This document shows, piece after piece, positions 1-10,188 of a DNA stretch of 64,000 nucleotides; position 1 is the stretch's first letter; each line of letters opens with the position of its first letter. The position numbers were made by a program, and so were the translations under genes. The DNA is from Mumia sp. ZJ1417 (GTDB lineage Bacteria; Actinomycetota; Actinomycetes; Propionibacteriales; Nocardioidaceae), in the NCBI RefSeq assembly GCF_014127285.1, contig NZ_CP059901.1, positions 3,286,001 through 3,350,000 of the forward strand. The letters run 5' to 3'. The notes below the pieces were generated by a model. It had not been told where the DNA came from. It searched no databases and worked only from the letters and a program-made list of their open reading frames with translations.

Positions 1-706
1 GCACTTCGAGAGCGTCGTCGACCCGTACGACCTCGAGGCCCTGCGGGACGCATTCGTCCCGGTCGCCGAGCAGCACGCGATGGCGTGGGACCTCGGGGTC
101 GCGGAGGCGCCGTGCCGCGCCCTGGTGATGGTGTCCAAGGAAGGGCACTGCCTCAACGACCTGCTGTTCCGGCAGAGCATCGGCGCGCTCAACATCGAGA
201 TCGGCGCGGTCGTCTCCAACCACACCACGCTGGAGCGGCTCGCGCGCTCGTACGACGTCCCGTTCCACCACGTTCGCGTCGTCGCGGGCGCCAAGGAGGA
301 GGCGGAGGCGCAGATGTTCGCGCTCGTCGACGAGCTCGACATCGACCTGGTCGTCCTCGCGCGCTACATGCAGATCTTGTCCGACGACGCCTGCCGCCGG
401 CTCCAGGGGCGCGCGATCAACATCCACCACAGCTTCTTGCCGAGCTTCAAGGGCGCCAAGCCGTACCACCAGGCCCACACGCGCGGCGTCAAGCTGATCG
501 GCGCGACCGCGCACTACGTGACGGCCGACCTCGACGAGGGGCCGATCATCGAGCAGGACGTGACCCGCGTCGGCCATCAGCAGGACCCCTCCGCGCTGGT
601 CCAGGCGGGCCGCGACGTCGAGACGCGCGTGCTGTCGCGCGCGGTCGGCCTCCACGCGGAGCAGCGGGTGCTCCTCAACGGCACCCGTACCGTCGTCTTC
701 TCCTGA
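1..706 (+). CDS. purU: Formyltetrahydrofolate deformylase PurU (5' end missing)
   Basis: PurU hydrolyses 10-formyltetrahydrofolate to formate and tetrahydrofolate, balancing one-carbon pools and supplying formate for purine synthesis. The reading frame is open from base 2, so the N-terminal ACT region lies outside the window; about 234 residues remain. The visible part is the formyltransferase-fold domain, with VSKEGHCLNDLL, the catalytic stretch INIHHSFLPSFKGAKPYHQA (Asn and His) and a later DEGPIIEQD. These fit PurU better than PurN, which has a different set of flanking residues and is encoded separately at 12788-13456. The gene ends with TGA and no strong terminator follows. Confidence 0.93.
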   Translation, partial: HFESVVDPYDLEALRDAFVPVAEQHAMAWDLGVAEAPCRALVMVSKEGHCLNDLLFRQSIGALNIEIGAVVSNHTTLERLARSYDVPFHHVRVVAGAKEEAEAQMFALVDELDIDLVVLARYMQILSDDACRRLQGRAINIHHSFLPSFKGAKPYHQAHTRGVKLIGATAHYVTADLDEGPIIEQDVTRVGHQQDPSALVQAGRDVETRVLSRAVGLHAEQRVLLNGTRTVVFS

Positions 707-769
707 CGCTCCAGCGACTCTCCCCCCTGACGCCTCGCGCCTGAGCGCCTCGCCCACATCGTGAGAATC

Positions 770-868
770 CTCGCCAGCGCGCTTTTCTCTCGCTATAGTC
801 CAGTAATCTACTCGGGATTAGTAAGTCACTATCAACAGCGCATCATCGCGCTCGCTCGAAAGGCACGA
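770..868 (+). promoter_or_regulatory. Promoter/operator region of the sulfate transporter operon
   Basis: This AT-rich island stands out against the surrounding GC-rich DNA. A good -10 (TATAGT, 794-799) is followed by an imperfect dyad TAATC-N7-GATTA (804-820) lying where transcription should start, which fits a repressor site. The ribosome site AAAGG precedes the ATG at 870. A sulfur-responsive regulator is plausible from the downstream genes, but its family cannot be told from the sequence. Confidence 0.4.
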
Positions 869-869
869 C

Positions 870-1895
870 ATGTTCACACGCAAGCGGTTGACCCGCCTGA
901 TTGCCGCGACCACCGCGCTCGCCGCCGCGCTGGGGCTGTCGGCCTGCGGCGGTGCAGACGCTGACAGCTCCAAGACGACGCTGTCGCTCGTCGGGTTCGC
1001 GGTGCCCAAGGCCGGCAACAATGCGGCCCAGAAGGAGTTCGCCAAGACCGATGCGGGCGAGGGTGTCGTCTGGAAGGAGTCGTACGGCGCCTCGGGCGAC
1101 CAGAGCCGTGCGGTCGCGGGTGGCCTGAAGGCCGACTACGTCCACTTCTCCATCTCGCCCGACGTGACGCGCCTGGTCGAGGCCGGCCTCGTCGCCGACA
1201 CCTGGGACGACGGCGAGCACAAGGGCATCGTCACGGACTCGGTCGTCGTGCTGGTCGTCCGCGAGGGCAACCCCAAGAACATCCAGAGCTGGGACGACCT
1301 CGTCAAGCCGGGCGTCTCGATCGTCACCCCCAACCCGGGCTCGTCGGGCGCCGCGCGCTGGAACATCCTCGCCGGCTGGCAGCAGGCCGCCGACGACGGC
1401 GGCGACGCCGCGGGGACGGCCTACCTGACAAAGTTCTTCAAGAACGTCGCCGCGCTTCCCGGCTCGGGCCGTGACGCCACGGCGGCCTTCCAGGCCGGCA
1501 CCGGCGACGTCCTGATCTCGTACGAGAACGAGGCGATCCTGGCCCGCCAGCAGGGCGAGAAGTTCGAGTACGTCGTCCCGGACGAGACGCTCCTCATCGA
1601 GAACCCGGGCGCGGTGCTCGAGGACGGCGACGCCAAGGCCGAGGCGTTCCTCGAGTACGTCCTGAGCGACGAGGGCCAGGAGCAGTACGTGTCCAAGGGC
1701 TTCCGCCCGATCAGCGACAGCGTCGAGGTCGGCAAGGTCGAGGGCGCGAACGACCCGGAGAACCCGTTCCCGACGCCGACCAAGCTCTTCACCATCGACG
1801 GTGACCTCGGCGGCTGGGAGGCCATCAACAAGAAGTTCTTCGACGAGAACGCCGGCATCGTCACGAAGATCCAGCAGGAGACGGGCAAGTCGTGA
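870..1895 (+). CDS. sbp: Sulfate ABC transporter substrate-binding lipoprotein
   Basis: This is the extracytoplasmic sulfate-binding component of a CysTWA-type importer. The first 26 residues form a lipoprotein signal ending in the lipobox LSAC, so Cys26 would be lipidated. Family signatures include VREGNPKNIQSWDDLVKPGV, TPNPGSSGAARWN and the C-terminal LFTIDGDLGGWE. At 341 aa it is normal for Sbp/CysP. It is the first gene of a four-gene operon; its TGA overlaps the GTG of cysT. Thiosulfate as an additional or alternative ligand cannot be excluded. Confidence 0.95.
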   Translation: MFTRKRLTRLIAATTALAAALGLSACGGADADSSKTTLSLVGFAVPKAGNNAAQKEFAKTDAGEGVVWKESYGASGDQSRAVAGGLKADYVHFSISPDVTRLVEAGLVADTWDDGEHKGIVTDSVVVLVVREGNPKNIQSWDDLVKPGVSIVTPNPGSSGAARWNILAGWQQAADDGGDAAGTAYLTKFFKNVAALPGSGRDATAAFQAGTGDVLISYENEAILARQQGEKFEYVVPDETLLIENPGAVLEDGDAKAEAFLEYVLSDEGQEQYVSKGFRPISDSVEVGKVEGANDPENPFPTPTKLFTIDGDLGGWEAINKKFFDENAGIVTKIQQETGKS

Positions 1896-2737
1896 CCTCT
1901 CCGTCACTCACGCAGGTACGGCGCCGGGGACCCCGGCGCCGCGCCCGCGCGGCAACCGCCCTCACCCCCGCCGCCGGGGTGGGGTTGGGCATCGCGCTGA
2001 TCTGGTTCAGCATCCTCGTGATGCTGCCGCTGTCGGCGGTCGTCCTCACGACGACGGAGGGTGGGTGGGCGACCTTCGTCGACACGATCTCGCAGCCCCA
2101 GACGTGGGCGGCGATCACGCTCACGGTCGGCGAGGCGCTCGTCGTCACCCTCACCAACGTCGTCTTCGGCACGCTGATCGCGTGGGTGCTCGTGCGTGAC
2201 CGCTTCTGGGGCAAGCGCATCCTCGAAGTCATCATCGACATCCCGTTCGCGCTGCCGACGATCGTCGCCGGCCTCGTCCTGCTCAGCCTCTACGGTCCCA
2301 ACAGCCCGATCGGCGTCGACGTCGCCAACACCCGGATCGCGGTCTTCCTCGCACTGCTGTTCGTGACGACGCCGTTCGTGGTCCGCACGGTCCAGCCCGT
2401 CCTGCTCGAGCTCGACATCGAGACCGAGCAGGCTGCCGCATCGCTGGGCGCGAGCACGTTCACGACGTTCCGCCGCATCCTCCTCCCGGCGCTCGCGCCT
2501 GCTATCACCGCCGGCGCCGCACTGTCGTTCGCCCGCGCGATCAGCGAGTACGGCTCGCTGGTGCTTTTGTCGGGCAACCTCCCGATGCGTACGGAGGTCA
2601 CGTCGGTCCGGATCCTCACCTACATCGAGAACGGCAACATGGCGGCCGCCGCCTCCGTCGCGTCGCTGCTTCTCCTGGTGGCCCTGTTCGCGATCGTCGC
2701 CCTCGACGTCATCGCGAGGCGGGTGGCGCGACGATGA
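1892..2737 (+). CDS. cysT: Sulfate ABC transporter permease CysT
   Basis: CysT is one of the two membrane permeases of the sulfate importer. The protein has 281 aa, a basic N-terminus and about six hydrophobic segments. The EAA-type coupling loop that docks on the ATPase is visible as [20 protein letters not shown]. The GTG start overlaps the stop of the binding-protein gene (GTGA), with AGGAG upstream, and the 3' end overlaps cysW by ATGA, so translational coupling is likely. Confidence 0.95.
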   Translation: MTSPSLTQVRRRGPRRRARAATALTPAAGVGLGIALIWFSILVMLPLSAVVLTTTEGGWATFVDTISQPQTWAAITLTVGEALVVTLTNVVFGTLIAWVLVRDRFWGKRILEVIIDIPFALPTIVAGLVLLSLYGPNSPIGVDVANTRIAVFLALLFVTTPFVVRTVQPVLLELDIETEQAAASLGASTFTTFRRILLPALAPAITAGAALSFARAISEYGSLVLLSGNLPMRTEVTSVRILTYIENGNMAAAASVASLLLLVALFAIVALDVIARRVARR

Positions 2738-3600
2738 CCGGCAACGGCCTCATCCGCTATGCGCTGCGCACGATCGTGCTCGTCTATCTCGGCCTCCTCA
2801 TCGTGTGGCCGGTCTCGCTGGTCGCCAAGAATGCGTTCGCCGAAGGCGTCGGGACCTTCGTCGACGCGCTCACCGAGGAGACCACCGCGTACGCGTTCCA
2901 GCTCACGCTGATCGTGGCCGTGTGGGCCGTGGTCATCAACACCGTCTTCGGCATCCTGATCTCGATCCTCCTGGTGCGCTACACGTTCCCGGGACGCCGG
3001 ATGCTGTCGGCGCTGATCGACCTTCCGCTGTCGGTCTCGCCGGTCGTCGTCGGCCTCGCGCTGCTGCTCGCGTACGGCGGCACGAACGGCTGGTTCGGCC
3101 CTGCGCTCGAGGACTCGGGGCTCCAGGTCATCTATGCGACACCGGGCATCATCATGGCGACGGCGTTCGTGTCGCTGCCGCTGGTGATCCGGGAGATCGT
3201 GCCGGTCCTCACCGAGATCGGGACGGAGCAGGAGCAGGCCGCGCGCAGCCTCGGCGCCAACGCGTGGCAGACGTTCCGCCGCATCACGATCCCGGCGATC
3301 CGCTGGGCGCTGGTCTACGGCGTCGTCTTGAGCCTCGCCCGCTCCCTCGGCGAGTTCGGTGCGGTCAAGATCGTGTCCGGCAACGTCGTCGGTCAGACCC
3401 AGACGGCCACGCTCGTCGTCGAGGAGAAGTACCAGAACTTCGAGCAGACCGCCGCATACGCGTCCTCGTTCGTCCTCGCGGCGGCCGCCGTCCTCGCGCT
3501 GATCGTCGTCACGATGCTGCGGCCCGGCCACAGCGAGTCGGCCAGCACCGCAGGCGCCACCGTCGCCACTCCCCTCCCCACTCAGAAGGACCCAGCATGA
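2734..3600 (+). CDS. cysW: Sulfate ABC transporter permease CysW
   Basis: CysW is the second permease of the importer, 288 aa and also with about six membrane spans. Its EAA loop reads [20 protein letters not shown], paralogous to that of CysT. A typical CysW stretch, [19 protein letters not shown], lies near the C-terminus. It overlaps cysT (ATGA) and the cysA start codon (ATGA at 3597-3600), which gives the fixed order cysT-cysW-cysA. Confidence 0.95.
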   Translation: MTGNGLIRYALRTIVLVYLGLLIVWPVSLVAKNAFAEGVGTFVDALTEETTAYAFQLTLIVAVWAVVINTVFGILISILLVRYTFPGRRMLSALIDLPLSVSPVVVGLALLLAYGGTNGWFGPALEDSGLQVIYATPGIIMATAFVSLPLVIREIVPVLTEIGTEQEQAARSLGANAWQTFRRITIPAIRWALVYGVVLSLARSLGEFGAVKIVSGNVVGQTQTATLVVEEKYQNFEQTAAYASSFVLAAAAVLALIVVTMLRPGHSESASTAGATVATPLPTQKDPA

Positions 3601-4571
3601 GCATCGAGATCGCAGGGGTCGGCCGTCGCTTCGGCGACTTCGTGGCCCTCGAAGACATCAATCTGTCGGTCCCGACGGGCCAGCTCACTGCACTCCTCGG
3701 CCCTAGCGGCGGCGGCAAGTCGACCCTGCTGCGCATCATCGCCGGGCTCGAGAACGCCGACTCCGGCACCGTCGAGATCGAGGGCACCGACGCGACCCGC
3801 CTCCCGGCACGCAAGCGCAACGTCGGCTTCGTGTTCCAGCACTACGCGGCGTTCAAGCACATGACCGTGGCGCGCAACGTCGCGTTCGGCCTGGAGATCC
3901 GCAAGCAGCCCAAGAAGCAGGTCGCCGAGCGCGTCGCGGAGATGCTGCGCCTGGTGCACCTGGAGCAGTTCGCCGATCGCTATCCCTCCCAGCTCTCGGG
4001 CGGACAGCGTCAGCGCATGGCGCTCGCGCGCGCACTCGCGATCGAGCCGAGCGTGCTGCTGCTCGACGAGCCGTTCGGCGCGCTCGACGCGAAGGTCCGC
4101 AAGGAGCTGCGTGACTGGCTGCGCCGTCTGCACGACGACGTGCACGTGACGACGGTGTTCGTGACCCACGACCAGGAGGAGGCCCTCGAGGTCGCCGACC
4201 AGATCGTGGTGATCAACCAGGGCAAGATCGAGCAGATCGGCACGCCGGACGAGCTGTACGACCAGCCGGCGTCGGACTTCGTCCTGTCATTCCTCGGCCC
4301 CGTCACCACGCTCGGCGACCGTCTGGTCCGCCCGCACGACATCGAGGTCACCACCTCGCCCGTCCCGGACGCCGTACCGGGCACGGTCACGCGGTGGACA
4401 CGCATCGGCTACGAGGTGCGCCTGGAGGTGACGCCAACCGAGGGCGGCGATCCGATCCTCGTGCAGCTCACCCGCTCCGAGGCGCTCAAGCGTGGCCTCG
4501 CCGACGGTGCGTCGGTGTGGCTGCACGAGACCGCCGCGGTCAACGGCGCCCACTCCCCCGTACCCGCCTGA
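3597..4571 (+). CDS. cysA: Sulfate ABC transporter ATP-binding protein CysA
   Basis: CysA is the ATPase that drives sulfate import. In its 324 aa are Walker [10 protein letters not shown] (about 35-43), the Q-loop in VFQHYAAF, the signature [16 protein letters not shown], Walker [13 protein letters not shown] and the switch His in VFVTHD. A C-terminal regulatory (TOBE-like) extension follows, with the CysA-typical [10 protein letters not shown]. The start chosen has AAGGA upstream and overlaps the cysW stop. The same frame is open far upstream, but that part is only a shadow of cysW. Confidence 0.95.
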   Translation: MSIEIAGVGRRFGDFVALEDINLSVPTGQLTALLGPSGGGKSTLLRIIAGLENADSGTVEIEGTDATRLPARKRNVGFVFQHYAAFKHMTVARNVAFGLEIRKQPKKQVAERVAEMLRLVHLEQFADRYPSQLSGGQRQRMALARALAIEPSVLLLDEPFGALDAKVRKELRDWLRRLHDDVHVTTVFVTHDQEEALEVADQIVVINQGKIEQIGTPDELYDQPASDFVLSFLGPVTTLGDRLVRPHDIEVTTSPVPDAVPGTVTRWTRIGYEVRLEVTPTEGGDPILVQLTRSEALKRGLADGASVWLHETAAVNGAHSPVPA

Positions 4572-4575
4572 CCCT

Positions 4576-4655
4576 TTCCGTTGGGCCCCACGCAGAGCGG
4601 CGCGCCCACCGCAACCTTGCGGTGGGGCCACGACTCTCCGTGGGGCCCAACGGAA
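4576..4655. terminator. Nested palindrome between convergent cysA and MFS genes
   Basis: A perfect 17-bp inverted repeat (TTCCGTTGGGCCCCACG at 4576-4592 pairing with 4639-4655) encloses a second, 10-bp hairpin (4605-4614 with 4617-4626). It fills the gap between two convergent genes and could end transcription from both sides. There is no U tract, which is common in GC-rich actinobacteria. A repeated palindromic element is an alternative. Confidence 0.55.
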
Positions 4656-4670
4656 GTAGCGGGGACGGCG

Positions 4671-5918
4671 TCAGTGCGCCAGCGAGAGGGAGAGGCGCTC
4701 GCCGCGGTAAAGCCACGCAGACACGATGAGGATCGCCAGCCCGGCGAGCGACAGGCCTACGCCGACCCACGCGGTCGCCAGGTAGCCGAACCCTGCAGCG
4801 ATCGTCGCGCCGCCGAGCCAGGCTCCCAGCGCGTTCGCGGCGTTGAGCGCCGAGTGGTTGAGGGCGGCACCGAGCATCTTCGCGCTGCCGGAGACCTCCA
4901 TCAGGCGCATCTGGAGCAGCATTCCGAGCGCGGCCGCTGCGGTCGAGAGCAGGAAGACGCCGAGCAGCAGGAGCAGGCCGTGCTGCGCGGTGTAGGCGAA
5001 CAGCGCCAGGAGCAGCGCCATCGCGATCAGCATCGCGCACAGCCATGCGAACAGCGCGTGGTCGGCGAGCCGTCCCCCGAGCTCGGTGCCGGCGATCGAG
5101 CCCACGCCGTACACGAGCAGCACCCACGGCACGAACCCCGCGCTCAGCATTGTCACGTCGGTGGTGATCGGCGCGATGTAGCTGTAGACGGCGAAGAGGC
5201 CGCCGAAGCCGACCGCGCCGACTCCGGCGGTCAGAAGCACTTGCGGTTGCCGCAGAGCCCGCAGCTCGCGGCGTACGGTCGCCGAGGTGTCACGCTGCTG
5301 CTGCGGCACGAAGGCGCCAATGAATCCCATCGTGACCACGGCGAGCGCGACGACCACCCAGTACGCCGCGCGCCATCCGAGCAGCTGCCCGAGGAAGGTG
5401 CTCGCCGGGACACCGATGAGGTTGGCGGCAGCGAGGCCCAGCATGACCGAGGCGACGGCGCGGCCGCGGCGCTGAGGCGAGACCAACGAGGCCGCGACCA
5501 GCGAGGCGACGCCGAAGTACGCACCGTGCGGCACGCCTGCGATGAACCGCGCGCCGAGGAGCGTCTCGTAGGTCGGCGCGACGGCGGTGAGGAGGTTGCC
5601 GAGCGCGACGGCGGCGACAAGTCCGATCGCGAGGGCGTGCTTGGGCAGGCGCGCCGTGAGCGAGACGATGACCGGAGCGCCGATGACGACGCCGACCGCG
5701 TACGCCGAGATGACGTGGCCAGCGCTCGGGATCGAGACACCGACCCCGTCGGCGATCTCGGGGAGCAGCCCCATCGTCACGTACTCGGTCGTCCCGATCG
5801 CGAAACCGCCCAGCGCCAGCGCGAGGAGGGCGAGCACGAGGTTCTGGGGTCGCACGTCTCGGCGCTCACGCAGGGTTCGGGGCGTGCGGGTACGGCGGGG
5901 TGTCGTGGTGGAGGTCAT
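4671..5918 (-). CDS. MFS transporter, DHA1 family (AraJ/YdhP/Cmx-like)
   Basis: This is a 12-span major facilitator of about 415 aa. The first helix carries GFAIGTTEYVTMGLLPEIA, typical of the DHA1 sugar/drug exporters related to AraJ, YdhP and the chloramphenicol exporter Cmx. The substrate cannot be predicted. An ATG at 5918 is chosen, preceded by GGAAG; a GTG three codons upstream (5927) is possible. It is convergent with cysA and divergent from the aquaporin gene. Confidence 0.85.
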   Translation of the reverse strand: MTSTTTPRRTRTPRTLRERRDVRPQNLVLALLALALGGFAIGTTEYVTMGLLPEIADGVGVSIPSAGHVISAYAVGVVIGAPVIVSLTARLPKHALAIGLVAAVALGNLLTAVAPTYETLLGARFIAGVPHGAYFGVASLVAASLVSPQRRGRAVASVMLGLAAANLIGVPASTFLGQLLGWRAAYWVVVALAVVTMGFIGAFVPQQQRDTSATVRRELRALRQPQVLLTAGVGAVGFGGLFAVYSYIAPITTDVTMLSAGFVPWVLLVYGVGSIAGTELGGRLADHALFAWLCAMLIAMALLLALFAYTAQHGLLLLLGVFLLSTAAAALGMLLQMRLMEVSGSAKMLGAALNHSALNAANALGAWLGGATIAAGFGYLATAWVGVGLSLAGLAILIVSAWLYRGERLSLSLAH

Positions 5919-6086
5919 CACTTCCACAATAAGTTGCTGGAGAGAACAATTCCCGTCCGACAGGCGTGAACTTGCTCACCCCCATACGGGACAAATCGGG
6001 CGTGTCGCGCGCGCTCCGCGCTGAAGGCGAGCACAATGCGAGACGGACGGGGCGTCAGGGGGACGTCCTCGTACGAGGGGGACCCG

Positions 6087-6839
6087 ATGACACCCGACCT
6101 TCGCTCACGACTCGGAGCCGAGCTGCTCGGCTCGTTCTGGCTGGTGCTCGGCGGCTGCGGCACGGCGGTGCTCGCTGCCGTGTTCCTCACCGACGCGGGC
6201 AACCTCGGCGTCGGACACCTCGGCGTCGCCTTCGCCTTCGGCCTGACCGTCCTCACCGGCGCGTACGCCGTCGGCCACATCTCCGGCGCTCACTTCAACC
6301 CCGCAGTGACCTTTGGGCTCGCGGTCGCCAAGCGATTCCCGTGGAAGGACGTCCTCCCCTACTGGATCGTCCAGATCATCGGTGCGACCCTCGCCGGTGC
6401 TGTCCTCCTCGCCATCGCCAACGGTGTCGACGGGTTCTCCGCGGTCGACAGCGGCTTCGCCACCAACGGGTACGACGACCGCTCGCCCGGCGGCTACGCC
6501 CTGTGGTCGGTGTTCCTGTGCGAGGTCGTGATGACCGCGATGTTCCTGTACGTGATCTTGGGCGTGACGTCCAAGCGTGCTCCCGTCGGCTTCGCGCCCT
6601 TGGCGATCGGCCTCATGCTGACCCTCATCCACCTCATCTCGATCCCCGTCAGCAACACGTCGGTGAACCCCGCCAGGTCGCTGGGTGTCGCCTGGTTCGC
6701 CGGCGTCGACGCCCTCGCTCAGGTGTGGGTGTTCCTGCTGGCACCGCTGATTGGCGCAGCCATCGCGGGGGCGACCTTCGTCTTCATCACCGGGGTCGAT
6801 CGCAGCGACATCGACGTCGTGGGAGACAGCGACCGCTGA
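6087..6839 (+). CDS. aqpZ: Aquaporin Z-type water channel
   Basis: This is a six-helix major intrinsic protein of 250 aa that passes water. Both pore motifs are present: [12 protein letters not shown] and [11 protein letters not shown]. The His of the selectivity filter is kept in LIHLISIPV and the Arg in NPAR, while the position equivalent to E. coli AqpZ Phe43 appears to be Tyr ([11 protein letters not shown]). The start is the ATG after GAGGGGG; an ATG 51 bases upstream lacks such a site. Glycerol transport is unlikely given the bulky filter. Confidence 0.93.
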   Translation: MTPDLRSRLGAELLGSFWLVLGGCGTAVLAAVFLTDAGNLGVGHLGVAFAFGLTVLTGAYAVGHISGAHFNPAVTFGLAVAKRFPWKDVLPYWIVQIIGATLAGAVLLAIANGVDGFSAVDSGFATNGYDDRSPGGYALWSVFLCEVVMTAMFLYVILGVTSKRAPVGFAPLAIGLMLTLIHLISIPVSNTSVNPARSLGVAWFAGVDALAQVWVFLLAPLIGAAIAGATFVFITGVDRSDIDVVGDSDR

Positions 6840-6868
6840 GCGCGACGGCCGGTACGCCGTTCCACTGC

Positions 6869-6915
6869 GCGAGCCGGGTCCGTACCCCGTCACAGGGCGT
6901 ACGGACCCGGCTTGC
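6869..6915. terminator. Hairpin between aqpZ and mdh
   Basis: Arms 6869-6885 and 6899-6915 (GTACGGACCCGGCTTGC) pair over 17 bp with one G-T type mismatch, and the loop contains an additional CCC/GGG pairing. It follows aqpZ and precedes mdh on the same strand, so it is best read as a terminator for aqpZ; there is no U tract. Confidence 0.5.
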
Positions 6916-6918
6916 TAG

Positions 6919-7956
<1,038 letters not shown>

Positions 7957-7961
7957 GCCAC

Positions 7962-8045
7962 TGACGTAGGACCCGACATCAGGACCCGACGTTTCACCCC
8001 AGATCCGGGGTGGAACGTCGGGTCCTTCTGTCGGGTCCTACGTCA
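7962..8045. repeat. Long intergenic palindrome, copy 1 (ACCCGACGTT family)
   Basis: The segment folds almost end to end on itself. The inner core AGGACCCGACGTTTCACCCC (7981-8000) pairs with 8007-8026 with one mismatch, and outer arms TGACGTAGGACCCGACA pair with 8029-8045. GGACCCGAC occurs twice in each arm. It lies between convergent mdh and the holin-like gene and can serve as a two-way terminator, but a related copy at 11129-11213 shows it belongs to a repeat family. Confidence 0.75.
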
Positions 8046-8049
8046 TTCG

Positions 8050-8442
8050 TCAGCGGCGCGGCGCGTCGTCCTGGCGCCGGTTGCGCAGCACGACGAACGG
8101 CAGGAAGAACGCTGCCACCGCCGTCACGAGCCACACGATGAGCGAGGCCAGCACCCACGTCGTGGCGCCTGAGATCGAGAGGCCGTCGGTGAAGACGTTC
8201 GCGATGATCAGCGCGACGAGCGTCGAGACGAGCCCTATGCCGCCGAGGAACACCGGCGCGTTGCGCGCAGCCACCTTTGTGATGAACGGCGACAGGATCG
8301 CCTGAGCGAGCGTGAAGACAAGCACCGCGACGACGAAGCCACTAGGCTCCACCGTCATGTCGTCGAGCACCCAGGTGGCAACGAGAATGCCGACGGCACT
8401 CGATCCGAGCGCGATCGCGACGTTGAGCAGCAGGCGGATCAT
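8050..8442 (-). CDS. Small four-span membrane protein, phage-holin-4 family (PF04020-like)
   Basis: The 130-aa protein consists of four hydrophobic segments with short loops and ends in a basic tail (RNRRQDDAPRR). It resembles the chromosomal 'phage holin family 4' or mycobacterial 4-TMS proteins, which in spite of the name are ordinary chromosomal genes of unknown function. No phage genes are nearby. It lies downstream of DUF3017 on the same strand with a 28-bp gap. Confidence 0.7.
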   Translation of the reverse strand: MIRLLLNVAIALGSSAVGILVATWVLDDMTVEPSGFVVAVLVFTLAQAILSPFITKVAARNAPVFLGGIGLVSTLVALIIANVFTDGLSISGATTWVLASLIVWLVTAVAAFFLPFVVLRNRRQDDAPRR

Positions 8443-8470
8443 GCCCGCAGCGTAGCGCTCCGTACGCCCG

Positions 8471-8755
8471 TCAGCCGGTGAATCCGCGCGGCACGACGAA
8501 CGCGAGCGTCACGAGCGCCGCCCCGAGGACCAGCATCCATCCGCAGTCGAAGGCCTTCCCTCGCACGCGCAGAAGTCCTGCGCGCGCCTCGGGGAGCACC
8601 GCGCGCACCGCAGACCCGAGGACGAGAGCGGCACCGAGGAGCGCAATGCCTTGACGCCAGGCACCGAACGCGACCAGGCCGAGACCGACGGCGAGCGCGG
8701 CGACCAGCGCGGCGAACATCTGGGTCCCTCCGACCCCACCCGTCCCGCGTGTCAT
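8471..8755 (-). CDS. DUF3017 small membrane protein
   Basis: A 94-aa protein with three hydrophobic segments and a central [14 protein letters not shown]. Proteins of this family (DUF3017) are usually encoded directly after folD in actinobacteria, as here: its start codon overlaps the folD stop by 4 bases (8752-8755). The function is unknown. Confidence 0.78.
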   Translation of the reverse strand: MTRGTGGVGGTQMFAALVAALAVGLGLVAFGAWRQGIALLGAALVLGSAVRAVLPEARAGLLRVRGKAFDCGWMLVLGAALVTLAFVVPRGFTG

Positions 8756-9612
8756 GCCAGGCCGGCGGCGCGCTCGGCGGCCTCCACGACGTTCTGGAGG
8801 AGCATCGCCCGCGTCATCGGCCCGACCCCACCCGGGTTGGGCGAGACCCAGCCGGCGACCTCGGCGACGCCGGCGTCGACGTCGCCTGCGATCTTGCCGT
8901 CGGCGTCACGGCTGACGCCGACGTCGAGGACGGCGACACCAGGCTTCACCATGTCCGCGGTGATGATCGACGGCACGCCTGCTGCGGCGACGACAATGTC
9001 GGCGCGAGCGACCTCGGCCGCCAGGTCGCGCGTACCGGTGTGGCACAGCGTGACGGTGGCGTTCTCCGTACGGCGAGTGAGGAGCAGCCCGAGCGGGCGC
9101 CCGACCGTCACGCCGCGGCCGACGACCACGACGTGCTGCCCCGCGATCGGCACACCACCGGCGCGCAGCAGCTCGACGATGCCGCGCGGCGTGCACGGGA
9201 GCGGCGCGGGCTCGTTGAGGACGAGCCACCCGAGGTTGGTCGGCTGGAGGCCGTCCGCATCCTTGTCGGGATCGATCGCCCCGATGATGGCGTTCTCGTC
9301 GATGCCCTTGGGGAGCGGGAGCTGCACGATGTAGCCGGTGCAGGAGGGGTCGGCGTTGAGGCTGGCGACCGCCTTGAGGATCTCGTCCTGCGTGGCGCTG
9401 GCCGGCAGGTCGACGCGGATCGACTCGATGCCGACCTGCGCGCAGTCGCGGTGCTTGCCGGCCACGTAGATCTGGCTGCCGGGGTCGTCGCCGACGAGCA
9501 GCGTGCCGAGTCCTGGCCGGACACCGCGCTCGGCGAGGGCGGCGACCCGCGTGGTGAGGTCGGCCTTGATGGCGGCGGCAGTGGCCTTGCCGTCGAGTAT
9601 CTGTGCGCTCAC
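8752..9612 (-). CDS. folD: Bifunctional methylenetetrahydrofolate dehydrogenase/cyclohydrolase FolD
   Basis: FolD oxidises 5,10-methylene-THF with NADP+ and hydrolyses the product to 10-formyl-THF, the formyl donor used by PurN and PurH encoded nearby. The 286-aa protein has the YVAGKHRDC motif with the catalytic Lys, [17 protein letters not shown] and the dinucleotide-binding [14 protein letters not shown]. The start is GTG, inside a palindrome shared with the divergent ybaK-like gene. DUF3017 follows with ATGA overlap. Confidence 0.96.
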   Translation of the reverse strand: MSAQILDGKATAAAIKADLTTRVAALAERGVRPGLGTLLVGDDPGSQIYVAGKHRDCAQVGIESIRVDLPASATQDEILKAVASLNADPSCTGYIVQLPLPKGIDENAIIGAIDPDKDADGLQPTNLGWLVLNEPAPLPCTPRGIVELLRAGGVPIAGQHVVVVGRGVTVGRPLGLLLTRRTENATVTLCHTGTRDLAAEVARADIVVAAAGVPSIITADMVKPGVAVLDVGVSRDADGKIAGDVDAGVAEVAGWVSPNPGGVGPMTRAMLLQNVVEAAERAAGLA

Positions 9613-9647
9613 CCTCGAAGTCTCCCATGCCAGACTTCGAGGGTGAG
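9608..9647. promoter_or_regulatory. Perfect palindrome spanning both start codons of divergent folD and ybaK-like genes
   Basis: The 16-bp arms CTCACCCTCGAAGTCT (9608-9623) and AGACTTCGAGGGTGAG (9632-9647) are separated by 8 bases. The folD GTG (9612-9610, minus strand) lies in one arm and the ybaK-like GTG (9643-9645) in the other, only 30 bp apart, so both genes have the same translation start context. No space remains for separate promoters between them. Confidence 0.6.
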
Positions 9648-10182
9648 CCCTCGCCTCGGAACCCTCGACCTCGTCCCCGCGCTCGATCGTCTGGACCTGC
9701 TGGCCGATCCCGTGGCGGCCGCTCGCGGCACGCTCGGGCAGGCCGCCGACGAGGCGTGGGTCTGTGCGATCGACCCCGCGCTCGCGGACACGGCAGCGTT
9801 CGCCGAGGCGTACGAGGTGCCGCTCGAGGCGTCCGCGAACTGCGTCGTCGTCCTCGGCAGGCGCGCCGGTGAGGAGCGTGCGGCCGCGTGCGTGGTCCGC
9901 GCCGACACGCGTGCCGACGTCAACGGCGCGATCCGCAGGCGGCTCGACGTACGCAAGCTGTCCTTCGCGCCGACGGAGTGGGCGACGGAGACGACGGGCA
10001 TGGAGTACGGCGGGATCACGCCCGTCGGGGCACCGAAGGGTTGGCCGGTGCTCGTCGACGAACGGGCGGCCGCACTCGAGTGGGCGCTGATCGGGTCGGG
10101 CATCCGCGGGTCCAAGCTCGTGCTCCCCGGCGCGCTCCTCGCCGCACTCCCCTCCGTCGAGGTCGCCGCGTACGCGCTCTGA
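9643..10182 (+). CDS. YbaK/aminoacyl-tRNA deacylase family protein
   Basis: This 179-aa protein belongs to the YbaK/ProX editing-domain family, which hydrolyses mischarged tRNAs in trans. Visible features are [18 protein letters not shown]-like [11 protein letters not shown] and [18 protein letters not shown], matching the conserved core around the substrate pocket. The GTG at 9643 gives a protein starting at the natural domain boundary; the frame stays open far upstream only because it is antisense to folD. Which aminoacyl-tRNA it edits is unknown. Confidence 0.8.
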   Translation: MSPRLGTLDLVPALDRLDLLADPVAAARGTLGQAADEAWVCAIDPALADTAAFAEAYEVPLEASANCVVVLGRRAGEERAAACVVRADTRADVNGAIRRRLDVRKLSFAPTEWATETTGMEYGGITPVGAPKGWPVLVDERAAALEWALIGSGIRGSKLVLPGALLAALPSVEVAAYAL

Positions 10183-10188
10183 CGTGCG

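Noticed and set aside
4581-5969. 462-aa open frame on the plus strand
   Set aside because: Antisense to the MFS transporter, very rich in Arg/Asp/Glu, with no recognisable domain.
8050-8442. Prophage remnant suggested by the holin-like gene
   Set aside because: The family is chromosomal in actinobacteria and no other phage gene, integrase or att-like repeat is nearby.
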